Below, piece after piece: positions 1 through 9,770 of a stretch of DNA of 64,000 nt. The stretch is from Clitoria ternatea. Taxonomy: Eukaryota; Streptophyta; Magnoliopsida; Fabales; Fabaceae. A program made the translations under genes and the position numbers. The stretch covers positions 82,194,001-82,258,000 of the forward strand of contig CM075669.1 of the NCBI GenBank assembly GCA_037962975.1, written 5' to 3'. The first letter of the stretch is position 1; each line of letters begins with the position of its first letter. The notes beneath the pieces were generated by a model. The model saw only the letters and a list, made by a program, of their open reading frames with translations. It searched no databases and had not been told where the DNA came from.

Positions 1-2351
1 GAAGGAGGAACTTGCTCTTCTGTCTCTTTTTGTCCTTCCCCTTCTCCAGGTTCTTGCGTCCCTTCTTTTGAGATTTCTTCCAGAGCTTTCTCTTCAGGTG
101 CCTCAGTACCTCCTTCAGATGAGATGCCCTCTGGTTTAGGAACAACAGGATCCGGACCCATACTTTGACCCTTGGGAAGAGGGGGAAAACCGTACAAGGA
201 CTCCGGAGGATTTTCAAGAAGACCTTCAATCACTGCGAATAGCTTACCTCCATGAAATTCATAAAATGGATTCATACCATAAAGGTTTAGTTTCGCAGTG
301 GGTATGCGGTAGAAGACTTGACGTATAGCCAGGCCGAAGGATTCTTCAACTGCTTGAGTGCATATGTCAATAGCTTTTTACGCCTCGGCTTTTGCTACAG
401 CCAATTCTTCCTGTAATCTCGAAAGATCTCCATCCGATCCTTGGGATTCCGTGCTCCTAGCCTTCAGTCTCTCGATCTCAAAGAGGAACTTATTCTTCTT
501 CTGGGACCACTCCTCTGCTTGTTTGAAGTAATCCTCCGCAGCAGCTTTGCTTTTGTCTTCAAGATCAGCCTGTTTGGCTTGACTGCTACGGAGATCTTCT
601 TGTGATTTACCAAGCATCTCCTCCTTCTCCGCCAATTTACCCTCCAAGTCTTTAAGCATGGTTTTGAGCTTGAGATTTTCCTTGTTCATAATATCTCTGA
701 ACTCTTTAGACTTGGCAAGGCGATCTTCCATTAATCTTAGAGTGGCTTTATCCTTCCCCGATGAGAGGTTGGGCTGTTCTATTTTATCGCTCAGCTCATC
801 AACCTTGTCAACACCATCAGCTAACAAACTGAATGAGTGAAGCATCCTAGTCAGTTCTGCTAACTGCCATTTTCCAGCCTCACACACCTCCTTGATTTCT
901 TTAGTTTTAACCGTGGACCGGAGTTCGTATAACGGCTGAGGAAGAATTGCTGGAGTTGTCCCCCGGTATGAAAGGAAGGGAGTAAGGAATGAAGCAGTGG
1001 GGAAAGAGATCGGACTAGATCCAAGAACCCCAGAAGGAACACCCTGATTGAGTCCAGAAGAAACTTCAGCTACATCCGAGGTCTCTGCAGCTTTACCTTT
1101 CGAAGCTCTTGCCCTTTTCGGACTCCGTGAAGGTTTATGTTTCTTCGATGGTCCTCCTGAAGGATCATTCTTGATCTTCCTCCTCCTCTCTGTTATTTTG
1201 GGCTGACTCATAGTTGCGCCAACACCAGTCGAGCCGCCCTCTATCAGTGGAATCTCCCCTTCTACATCCGAGGTCAGAATGATCACCTCGGAACAATCCT
1301 TCGTAGAATCTTTCTTAGGCAGGATTTTATTCTCGCCAGCTACAGATTTGCCTCCTGCTTTCAAATCTTTCAACTTGTCCATGTCCGGAGATTTTTCCCC
1401 TATTTCACCTACATACATAAATAAAACGTGTTGCAACGAGGAAATGCTTAATACAGTTAACAAAGGAGGAAAAGAAAAATTAAACAAAGAATTACAGAGA
1501 TATTCATCCCGGACTGCACTTGAACTACTCAAAAGACGTCTACACAAAAATGCTTTAAAGCGTGTAGAATATGCTTCAAGGGCAAATAACACCGTCGTCG
1601 TTTCTGTAGATAGCTCGGACTGATGAGTGAAGTATGCTGAAGAGTTCAGGAGAAAGTGCTCATGAGTCCAGCTCAGGGGGAATTTATTAAGACCCTCTTC
1701 GTTCTTCCAGAAGACGGGCTTATTCTTCTTGATTGATATCCGAGTAAAGAAGGGTTTAAATGACTTCCCGTCAACTTTAGCCGAATCAGTGTAGGATTCA
1801 AAGTTCACGAAGGAACACAGAGTCCGGAGTGTGATTAGGCCTACACCGCCTTGCTTGTTAGCCCTCCGAACTACCTGAGTGTAGTAGAACAGCATCGCAA
1901 TGGTGGGCGTAAAGTTGAAGTAGTCTCCCAATACTTCTAGAGCACGGACGAGTCCCCAACAGTTCGGATGGAGTTGAGAAGGTGCACAATTTAGGAACCT
2001 TAATACACCCATTTGAAACTCGGACAAGGGGAAACGAACTCCGAGGTGATGAAATACAAAATCATGCATATATAGCGAACGCTCATCTGGAACAACGTGG
2101 TATATCCGTTCTGTAGGAAGTGGTGCAAATACCCTAAACCACTTTTTTATTTCCTCCTCAGTACAAACTGTAAACCTTGGCTGAATCCGAGCTCCGTCCT
2201 CATTCGCATGATGGGAGGCTAAGTCTTTAAACTCGTCAACTATCCAGCAGAAGGGCCACTTAGCCTGGAGTTCTTCCCAATTTAGCCGAGAGGCGACTAC
2301 GCTATACAGACCTTCTGCTGTTTTCAGGACAATTTGATCCCCAGAGGTTCC
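1..2351 (-). pseudogene. Gypsy-associated extra ORF with Transposase_28-like domain, broken and cut by the window edge
   Basis: Read on the minus strand, one frame is open from 2351 to the window edge apart from a single TAA at 378-380. The first ATG in frame is at 2069 and gives 563 residues, but about 94 in-frame codons precede it, ending upstream at a TAA (2352-2354), so the true start is uncertain: a spliced or frameshifted 5' part is possible. The N-terminal half (for example HHLGVRFPLSEFQMGVLRFL, then NCWGLVRALEVLGDYF) matches what I know of the 'putative gypsy type transposon' family (PF04195, Transposase_28). A basic, Ser/Pro-rich linker follows (about residues 285-350), then a long Lys/Glu-rich coiled coil (about 440-560). 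After the TAA the same frame continues through readable protein and an acidic Glu/Pro-rich tail. It lies antisense to the LTR-like region next to it. Function unknown. Confidence 0.7.
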
Positions 2352-2354
2352 TTA

Positions 2355-2900
2355 TCCAGTCATCGTGTGAGTAGCGTGAACAAAAATCTCTGTTCTACGA
2401 TAAAAAGTCACATCGTTAGAAGGGTGACAATCATTACTCATCCCACTTTTCAGAGCGACTACAATCAGAGGACGACTCTGAGAAGGGAAAAGTCACTCTC
2501 CACCGTGAGTAAGATCCCCTTTCTGAGTGACATGACTCAGCCCTCGGAAGAATCACAAGGATTCTTCCCCCATGATAATTAGGGTTGCGAGAAGTTAATC
2601 TCCCCCTAGTAAGATACATTCTTTTCGAGCAAAAACAGCAGAGCAAAAGAAGACGAAAATAACAGGGGAAAGAAAAATGGTTACCTCAAATAATAAGGAA
2701 GATGAAGACTGAGAAAAGCTTCGTAAAACAAGCAGCAAGCGTCCTTACAAAATTTTTACAGAGTTTTGCTAAGAAATCAGAAATGAATGGAACCCAGAAT
2801 CCACTAAGTGTTTCTTTTATAGGAAACGAAAGGGTTCAGTTACCAACGCTTAAGGTTGTGTCATTCGCGACTAAACGCGTTGATTCATGAGTCAAACGAC
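2355..2900. other. Stretch upstream of the broken ORF, no gene recognised
   Basis: Short unrelated frames only. It could hold the 5' end of the minus-strand ORF if that ORF is spliced, since a different minus-strand frame across about 2340-2365 is also open. I see no clear splice pair. Confidence 0.4.
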
Positions 2901-4131
2901 ACAGTCGTTCTAAATTCATGGGTGCCAAATCAATACCAATTCGTCAAAAGGACTCTCCGTTGGGCCTAAAAGTTTTAAAAATTATAGGCCCATTAAGCCC
3001 TAAACGACGGTTACTGAAATTCCCGTCTTAAATGCAATAACTGCTCGCACACGTGATTAAAGGCATTTAATGTCTAATCATGCGATGCAATCTATGCTTT
3101 ACAGACGTCACACAAATTTCAAGGGTCTTCAATTTTCAAAAAACCTTTGATATTCCCCTGGTGTGAATCTTTGTCTAAAACCGTTATAACAACATTATGA
3201 CAACAGAACGATTCAACCCTAGGACGGTTCCTCATGACATAATAATGCTGAACAACACACACGCTTAAAAACGTTTCCTGCAAAGCTATACCGGCATCTA
3301 GACCTTTGGCAGGGTGAGTAGCTCATGTGAGCAACTACACAGTCCCTCACACAAGCTAGGGGACATATGATCCGGTCTTGATACCGGTATCCGTTCTGAT
3401 AGACATATTTCAGCGTCTTTATCAAGACGTCAACATGCAATCGGTGTCATCGGTATACATCCGGACTCTAATTCCGTATCAGGCGCTGTCCCTATACCGG
3501 TTGTCCAGGATAACACCATGACACCGGATAACATATACGTCACTATGCAGAGGACAAAAGGCATTGTTACAGGGGAAAATCAATAATTCCCAGCACTACG
3601 AGCCAAAATCTGCTCACGGGAATGGTCAATTTGTCCCTTAATTCTAGCCTATACTCCCTACGCTTAATATAAAATAGCCACTTGACCCAATCATACTGGT
3701 AAGTGCGCAATAAAATAATAATTTAAGGCGTTATTGGAGGTTAGTGGTTCCCCACTAACGGATCCTCGAATATCGAGCCAATCAGGTATATGACCTCTCT
3801 TCATCAACGAAGGGAGGGATCTTTGACGCTAACTACTTAGAATTACTCTCTGAAAATATTCCTCACTTGGAATATCACCACTGACTTGAGCGTTGGAGAA
3901 TCTTTGCAGGTGACACCACCTTTCACCCACATCAACGCGTAGGGACGGTGTGAAGGATCTCCAGGACGCCCAATCCGCTCTCAAAGACATCAGATACATA
4001 AACCGGATACTCGTATAACCGGTCTTCAGAGAAATAATCATCTAATATTTGTGATTGACCAGACACCGGATCTTTTGACCCCGGTTCAGGACAGATCAGT
4101 TGGAGACTCCAAATCACAATGTTTTCCACCA
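2900..4131 (+). repeat. LTR-like region of a Ty3/gypsy element (left boundary approximate)
   Basis: The stretch contains several ACCGG(T/A)-type motifs (3287-3530), a TATA-like TATAAAAT at 3668-3675, a hairpin GGTTAGTGG-TTC-CCCACTAAC near 3737-3760, and a segment around 3885-3925 (GAGCGTTGGAGAATCTTTGC followed by AGGTGACACCACC) that resembles the R/U5 region of legume gypsy LTRs read in the plus direction. It appears to end at CCACCAACA near 4131. I did not find the partner LTR, a matching target duplication or a canonical priming site, so both boundaries and the class are inferred. If right, the adjacent minus-strand ORF is antisense within the same element. Confidence 0.4.
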
Positions 4132-4977
4132 ACACAATCTCAACTCATATATATATATAAACACACACACATGATTACACTTGTATCCTTCATAATAGGG
4201 AAGGAGAAGGAGAAGGAGAGAGCTTCCAATCACACCACCTCCTTCAAGCTTGCAGATGGAAACGAAAATGGGGAAGGAAGGAGGCACACCACCCTGGATG
4301 GGTTTCAAAGAGGGAGAAGATGAAGTGAATAGGAAGGAAGAGAGAAAAGAAAGTGTTTTTCCTTGGAGAATGGAACCCAATATGAAATGAGAGAAGAGAA
4401 TGGAGTTTTAGTTTTAAATTTTAACCCCATTAATAATTTCTTCGTTTTGTAACAACAGGATCTCCATTAGGGCTCAATACTTTATCTAAAAATTATTTAA
4501 GACATATTCAGACTCACAATAATATTCTTAACAGCCCTAACCAATAGTACCTCAATCGGAGATACTGGGTCCAATTTAATCAGGTATTAATTTCAGCTCT
4601 TTAAGCCACAACAAATTATGAATATTCATAATAAATCCCCAATTTAATTATTTTAACATTTCCGGGACATTAATTAACCCATATATAATTATTTACTATT
4701 TATTCTTCTCAATTAAACATTTATATAAAATTTAGAATGTTACAAATATTCTAGTTTCTATAATATTTATTGTTTGATTTCCTAATACATATCATTACCT
4801 AAATTTTCTCTCTTCAATTAATTTATTGTCATAATTAAGAACTGTACATGTTGATTGGACATATTAATACGGGTAGGCGAAAGCGTAATATTTATTGTAA
4901 AGGTGTATTGGAAAAATAAAATAAATGCATCTCATTTCTAAAAAATGACTAAGAAAAGTAAACACTTAAAATCCTAA
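4132..4977. other. AT-rich non-coding stretch
   Basis: Contains a short TA repeat (about 4149-4158), a GGAGAA-rich purine run (4200-4220) and otherwise AT-rich sequence. The short frames here have low complexity and no recognisable domain. Confidence 0.5.
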
Positions 4978-5154
4978 GAGGGTGTTTGGTTTGTAGTTGG
5001 GAAAACGGAGTTGAGTTAAAGTGAAAAATTTAAAGGTTGATATTAGTTCTTCACGCCGTTCGAGACAATCAAAACTCCGTTGACCCGTAGGATCAAAAAC
5101 TTGCTTCTACTTAACGGAGAAAAGCTCCGTTTGAATGCTTCTCCAAACAAGCTC
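4978..5154. mobile_element. Tourist-like MITE (PIF/Harbinger type), copy 1
   Basis: About 177 bp bounded by imperfect terminal inverted repeats, GAGGGTGTTTGG on the left and CCAAACAAGCTC on the right (10 of 12 positions pair). It is flanked by TAA at 4975-4977 and TAA at 5155-5157, the 3-bp duplication typical of PIF/Harbinger elements. A second copy lies at 60648-60823 with the same internal segment (CTTCACGCCGTTCGAGA...CAAAACTCCGTT). No coding capacity. The class call rests on the TAA duplication and element size. Confidence 0.75.
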
Positions 5155-5939
5155 TAAATCTGTTAAGAAAAAATGGAGAAAGTATTTTGTATATGTTTGG
5201 ACACCCTTTATACCTTTTTAATATAGATTTTTTCTTTTAGCTGATAATATAATATTATATATATAAGAAGTTTTTAAAGATTATTAATTGATTTGAAATA
5301 TAGATAAAAATATATTTTGAATATCTATTGGTATTTTTTACAAATTGTGAATTTCTAGGTTTTTTTTACAAAATTTTTGTTTATTAGAAATGTGGAGAGT
5401 TTTAGACACTATACTATTTTAATTTCACTAAATTAAATGTTTGTATATCGCACCGTGATATATTATATATCACTTTTAAAATATTAATTTTGTTTCGAAT
5501 TGGTTGTTATATTAGAATTTTTTACACAACATTAATTATTTTTCAAATTATACTTCCTTCACCTTTCTGTCCATCTTTTTTGGGTTTATATTTATTTTTA
5601 AATATTTATTTTTTTACGATTTTAAGACTAATAATTATAGTAAAAATCTCAGAAGATAAATAAATAAAGGAGGAGAATAGTATAATTTTTACGGTTATCC
5701 TATAAAATATCTAATCAGACTATCACAATTAAAAAATTGGATAATTCAAAACCTTTTACATTCCCTGCTCTGGCTCTTGTTGTATATTGAAAGGAAAATT
5801 ACAAAGGTAACTCTTAACAAACTTATGAAAATAATGATGCTTTTATTGTATCTTCTTTCGTATCATAAGATCCAGTGTCTAGCAGAAGTAGCTTATTATG
5901 TTGAGTAAAGCATGTGAGTTTTCTTAAATTTGTCTGATT
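5155..5939. other. AT-rich non-coding stretch
   Basis: No frame, repeat unit or signal that I can recognise beyond homopolymer and TA-rich runs. Confidence 0.5.
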
Positions 5940-6422
5940 TATATAAAAACAAAAAAAAAATGATAGCCCCGTTGATAAGGACATCATAGGAGAAGCCCAA
6001 ATCGAGATCCAAGCCTATGCCTAGAAAGTTAGAAGGCCCAAGAGAAATCATGACAAGAGTTAGAAGGTCAAATTATCAATTTTGAATTTGAATACCTAGT
6101 TATTATTATATTGTTCCATGTTATTTTCTTTGTAAATTATTGTGAGTTTCTTGAAATGTATCTAATTTCAATTGAAACAAAAAAAAGTAATCATGTTGAT
6201 GAATCCCGATGATAATGACATCATGGGATGATCCAAATTGAGGCTCAAGCCCCGAAAGTTATAAGGTCTGGGAGGAATCATGACAAGAGCTAAAAGTATT
6301 ATATTTGGTTATTTAGGTTTGTTCTATGTAGCACCCGTCACTAAATATAAGATCACTTTACTTACTTCACGTGTATTAAGAAAGTTGGTTAGTTTAGTTA
6401 AAATCATTAATTTTATCTAAAA
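5940..6422 (+). repeat. Retroelement-derived repeat, also present at 30717-31037
   Basis: Two related internal halves (about 5945-6080 and 6180-6310) share a backbone (GACATCAT, then AAATYGAG, then AGAAATCATGACAAGAG or similar), so the segment contains an old tandem duplication. From about 6107 to 6422 it is closely similar to 30717-31037 in the same orientation. A short plus-strand reading (RSKSRLKPKPRKL followed by a GGIMTKAKS-like stretch in the second copy) resembles the Arg/Lys-rich region near gag or pol of plant gypsy elements, but this is weak. Confidence 0.5.
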
Positions 6423-7060
6423 CTAGTCTCTAGCTCGTGTCTCGCACTGGAAAATTTTTAAATTACGATGAGGAAAGGTATGAGAATAAAAAATATGGGG
6501 AAAAATTTATAATAGATTAAAAAATAATTTATTATACCTAAATCAAGTTTGTAAAGACCTCTCGGTAGACAACATTAATAGTATGTGCTTGAGTGACATC
6601 TCCATGATTTTCAACAGGACTCTTAATCCTTCCTTTGACTTAATTCTTGACAATGCAACATATAATTAGCCATGGGTGAAAACTGGTCGAGGTAAGTAAA
6701 GACTAACATTGGAAAAAGTTTGTCCTTGAAACTTATTAATAGTCATTGCAAACGAAACAATAAGGGGAATATGTCTTCAATTACATTTAATAGGAAGAGT
6801 TTCAGTTGAAAGATTCATTGTCATCCCAAGAATATAAACTACATCTCCAACATGTGTTCAAGTTAACACTTAACATTGAAGAAAATGGTTTCACATTCTC
6901 TTTACTTGCAATCTTATGCCATAACATAGGCCTTGAGGTTAATCTGTTTCTCAACAACATGATAGGCACCCCAATTATTAAAGAGAGCTTGTGAAGGATA
7001 GTCATCAGTAATTAACTACATTCAAAATGTCCAAAGTAAAAGTTTCCAAAGTAAGTGTTG
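6423..7060 (-). mobile_element. Helitron 3'-terminal fragment
   Basis: On the minus strand, remains of a Helitron helicase are followed by a terminus ending CTAG (6423-6426) next to T residues, the expected Helitron 3' end. A short imperfect hairpin of the form CCAGTG-CGAGA-CACGAG lies a few bases inside the end. The terminus falls at the point where similarity between 6107-6422 and 30717-31037 stops, so the latter looks like an unoccupied site. The 5' end is not seen; element A begins at 7066. Confidence 0.65.
6537..7005 (-). pseudogene. Helitron helicase (Pif1-like), C-terminal remnant
   Basis: Three pieces in different minus-strand frames line up in order with the end of plant Helitron helicases: IIGVPIMLLRN near 6980-6940, then IVSFAMTINKFQGQTF with SLYLPRPVFTHG and LYVALSRIKSKEGL around 6760-6620, then INVVYREVFTNLI followed by a stop near 6540. 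The family's conserved motifs (GVPIMLLRN, FAMTINKSQGQ, LYVALSRV, NVVYKEVF) are all recognisable. There is an internal stop after PVFTHG and at least two frameshifts. The protein would unwind DNA during rolling-circle transposition; this copy cannot be functional. Confidence 0.8.
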
Positions 7061-7065
7061 CAAGG
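7061..7065. repeat. Target-site duplication of element A, left copy
   Basis: CAAGG directly precedes the LTR start TGTCGCG and is repeated exactly at 14198-14202 after the far LTR. Confidence 0.9.
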
Positions 7066-9207
7066 TGTCGCGATCGGGATCATGACGGGATGGTCGACCC
7101 TTAAAAATAAAACGGCGTTTCGAAATCCTTTCAAAATGAAAACAGGGAGTCGCCACCAATATTTTTTAAAGGTAAAATACTGGGAAAACCTATTTCAAAA
7201 CACTGGTCATAAAAGTGGAATTCTAAGTTCGGGAGTCGAATTACAGGTGAGGAAGGTATTAGCACCTCACAACTGTCTGTCATAAAACGGTTACCTCAAG
7301 TTGATAGCGCACACTTCAAAATAACCAGAAATTATTTTTAACTTCTTTTAGGAAAAGAAACACATAAAATGACATAGCAGACACAAGCAGACAAAACAGA
7401 CCAAATAGTAAGAGTAAGAAATTTCACCAAACAGTGACAGTAAGAAAAAGAAACAAATAATGACAAAGCAATGACAATAAGAACTTCGGCAAAACAACTA
7501 TAAGAAAAAGTAAAATAGATTGAAAGTAAAGGTTAACAGGACGTCTCATCCAAATTAACCTTAATTTATACATAAATATAAATATGAAAATAAAATTAAT
7601 GAGATAACAAATAAAGTTGATTAAAAAATATTATTTTTTAATAAAAGTATTAAAAACATGAGATTAACAAGACGTCGCGTCTAAATTAACCTCATTTTAA
7701 AGAAATAATATTCTTATAAAAATATTAAAAAAACATGAGATTAACAAGACGTCGCGTCTAAATTACCTTATCTTAAAGAAAATATTATTTTAAATAAAAA
7801 TGTTAAAACATGAGATTAACAAGACATCGCGTCTAAATTAACCTTATTTTAAAGAAAATATTATTTTAAATAAAATATGAGATTAACAAGACATCACGTC
7901 TAAATTAGCCTCCTTGCGACAATAAAATTTAAAATATTGACTATATAAAATTAATCAAAATAATAACAGAGACATAAAAATTAATAACGAGAAAGTGGGC
8001 CCGACAGGAAATGATTCCTGCTCCTACGTATTCTCAAATGTATTGAGAAATCAGGGTTACGTAGTTCTTTGAATTAATTTTGAAGATATTTAAATTATTT
8101 TTGATTGATTTGAATTTTAATAATAAAAGAAAATTAATGAGGAAGGAGAAATACAAGGCGAAGGAGATCGCACGTGCATGAACCTTCGGAATCTAGTAAT
8201 GTAGGCAAAGTAATTTGCACGACATCACTTATAAGGTCGTGATGTTTATTCTAAAAGAAACACATATTTAATATTTTTATTTTTGAAATTTAACATAAAT
8301 AAAAGTACTAGTCTTTATACTTAGAAAGGTGTTTAGATTTCAATACATATATTTTATTTTTAAAATTATCATAAATAAAAAGAAACTATTTACTTTTATT
8401 TTATAAAAGATATTTTGACTTTTTTGAATTTTTAACTTAGCCCAAAAAATTATTTATTTTATTTTAAGGAATAGGATATTTTACAACTTTTGTTTTTTTA
8501 ATAAAAACTATTTATTATTTTGAAAGCTTTTAGAATAAAAGAACTTTTGAATTGTTGGGTTTTTAAGAAAAGAAACTGAAAAGAGAAGAAAAAAAATAAA
8601 TGGGCCTCATTGAGGCCCAAAAAGAAAAAAAACAAAACTAACTAAACCTAAATCTAAAAGTTGTAAAACCAAAGAAAGAAAATAGGAGTGGAACGGCATA
8701 AAGATGGGGGAGAGAGAAAATGGAAGAGAGAGAAAGAGTGAGGAGAGAGAAAACAGAGGAAAGAGAAAGTGACGAGAGAGAAAGACAGTACCGACAGAGG
8801 CTCCTCCTTTCTTCTCTTTTCTTCTTTTGTTTTGCTGTTTTTGATTATATTCCTATTTTTTTTATTTTTTCATTGGGTTTTTGGTTACTGTACATTACTG
8901 TGAGTAAAGGAGATGAATGAATTTTTATTTTTTTAAAGTTGGTTGATAACCTTACTCAGCTCTGGTTGTTGATCTTTGTTATTGGGTGTTTTCGTTGATG
9001 AGAAAGATGGATGGCTCCCTTGTTTTCTGTGCCCCCCTAGAGTGTGAAAAATGGTCTATTTTAATATCCTAAGAAGTGAGTTTCATAGGGAGTAACAAGC
9101 TGATTTTAGGGGATGTTTGCCAGATTTTGGAGCATGTTTTTGGGAGTGAGTTATTATTTTTTAATTTTTACTTTTATTAAAAGAAAAAGATAAAAACGGT
9201 GTTCACA
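7066..9207 (-). repeat. 3' LTR of element A
   Basis: 2142 bp, from TGTCGCGATC to GTTCACA on the plus strand, similar throughout to 11997-14197. It contains about five spaced copies of a unit with the core AACAAGACGTCGCGTCTAAATT between 7545 and 7910. A very GA-rich tract lies at 8703-8792. Confidence 0.88.
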
Positions 9208-9232
9208 GCTGCCCCTCTTTACTTTCTTTTTG
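9208..9232 (-). other. Polypurine tract of element A
   Basis: On the minus strand the sequence before the 3' LTR reads AAAGTAAAGAGGGGCAGC directly against the LTR start TGTGAAC. Element B has AAAGTAAAGAGGGGCAAGC in the same place. Confidence 0.75.
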
Positions 9233-9324
9233 TGAAAATATGAATGATTCATTCGTATCACGAAGAGAAAGTAAAGACGTGGACACCACAACAACAACAA
9301 AAATACTACCCATTTTGACAATTA

Positions 9325-9770
9325 GTCAAATTAAACCATGCTAACTTTGGCAATATGAAGACTTAAAATGGCCCCTTGGTGACAAAAGATTGAAAAGGTG
9401 CCAACTTTGGCAATGAGAAAACATAAAAGGGCATATCCTTGGTGACAAAATCTTAAAAGGGTGCCAGTTTCGGTAAACAGGAATCATAAAAAGGCCAATC
9501 TTTGGCGATCAAGGCTTAAAAGCGCCTATCCTAGGTGATGAAAGAGAATTAAAAGTACCCATCCTAGGCCATAAAAGAAATTTGAAAATGTCTATCCTAG
9601 GCGATAAAACAAATACCAGTTCTAGCAATAAGAAATGTAAAAGTGCCCATCCTAGGCGATGAAACGAATGCCAGTTCTGGCAACAAGAAATGTAAAAGTA
9701 CCCATTCTAGGCGATGAAAGAAATTTGAAAGTGCCCATCTTAGGCGATGAAAGAAATTTGAAGGGTAATT
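9325..9770 (-). repeat. Tandem array of about 33-bp units in the 3' untranslated region of element A
   Basis: Roughly a dozen degenerate units such as AGTGCCCATCCTAGGCGATG plus GAAAGAAATTTGA, clearest from 9530 to 9770 and more divergent (CTTTGGCAAT/CCTTGGTGAC forms) from 9340 to 9530. On the minus strand each unit reads ATCGCCTAGGATGGGCAC followed by TTTTACATTTCTT, which parallels the 31-bp unit of element B (ATCGCCGAACGAGGCACC, then ATTTTACTTTTC). The coding frame of the upstream ORF runs straight into the first units. Confidence 0.8.

Noticed and set aside
4114..4380. Minus-strand frame of 88 codons rich in Leu and Ser
   Set aside because: Built from GGAGAA-type purine repeats and TA repeats; low complexity.
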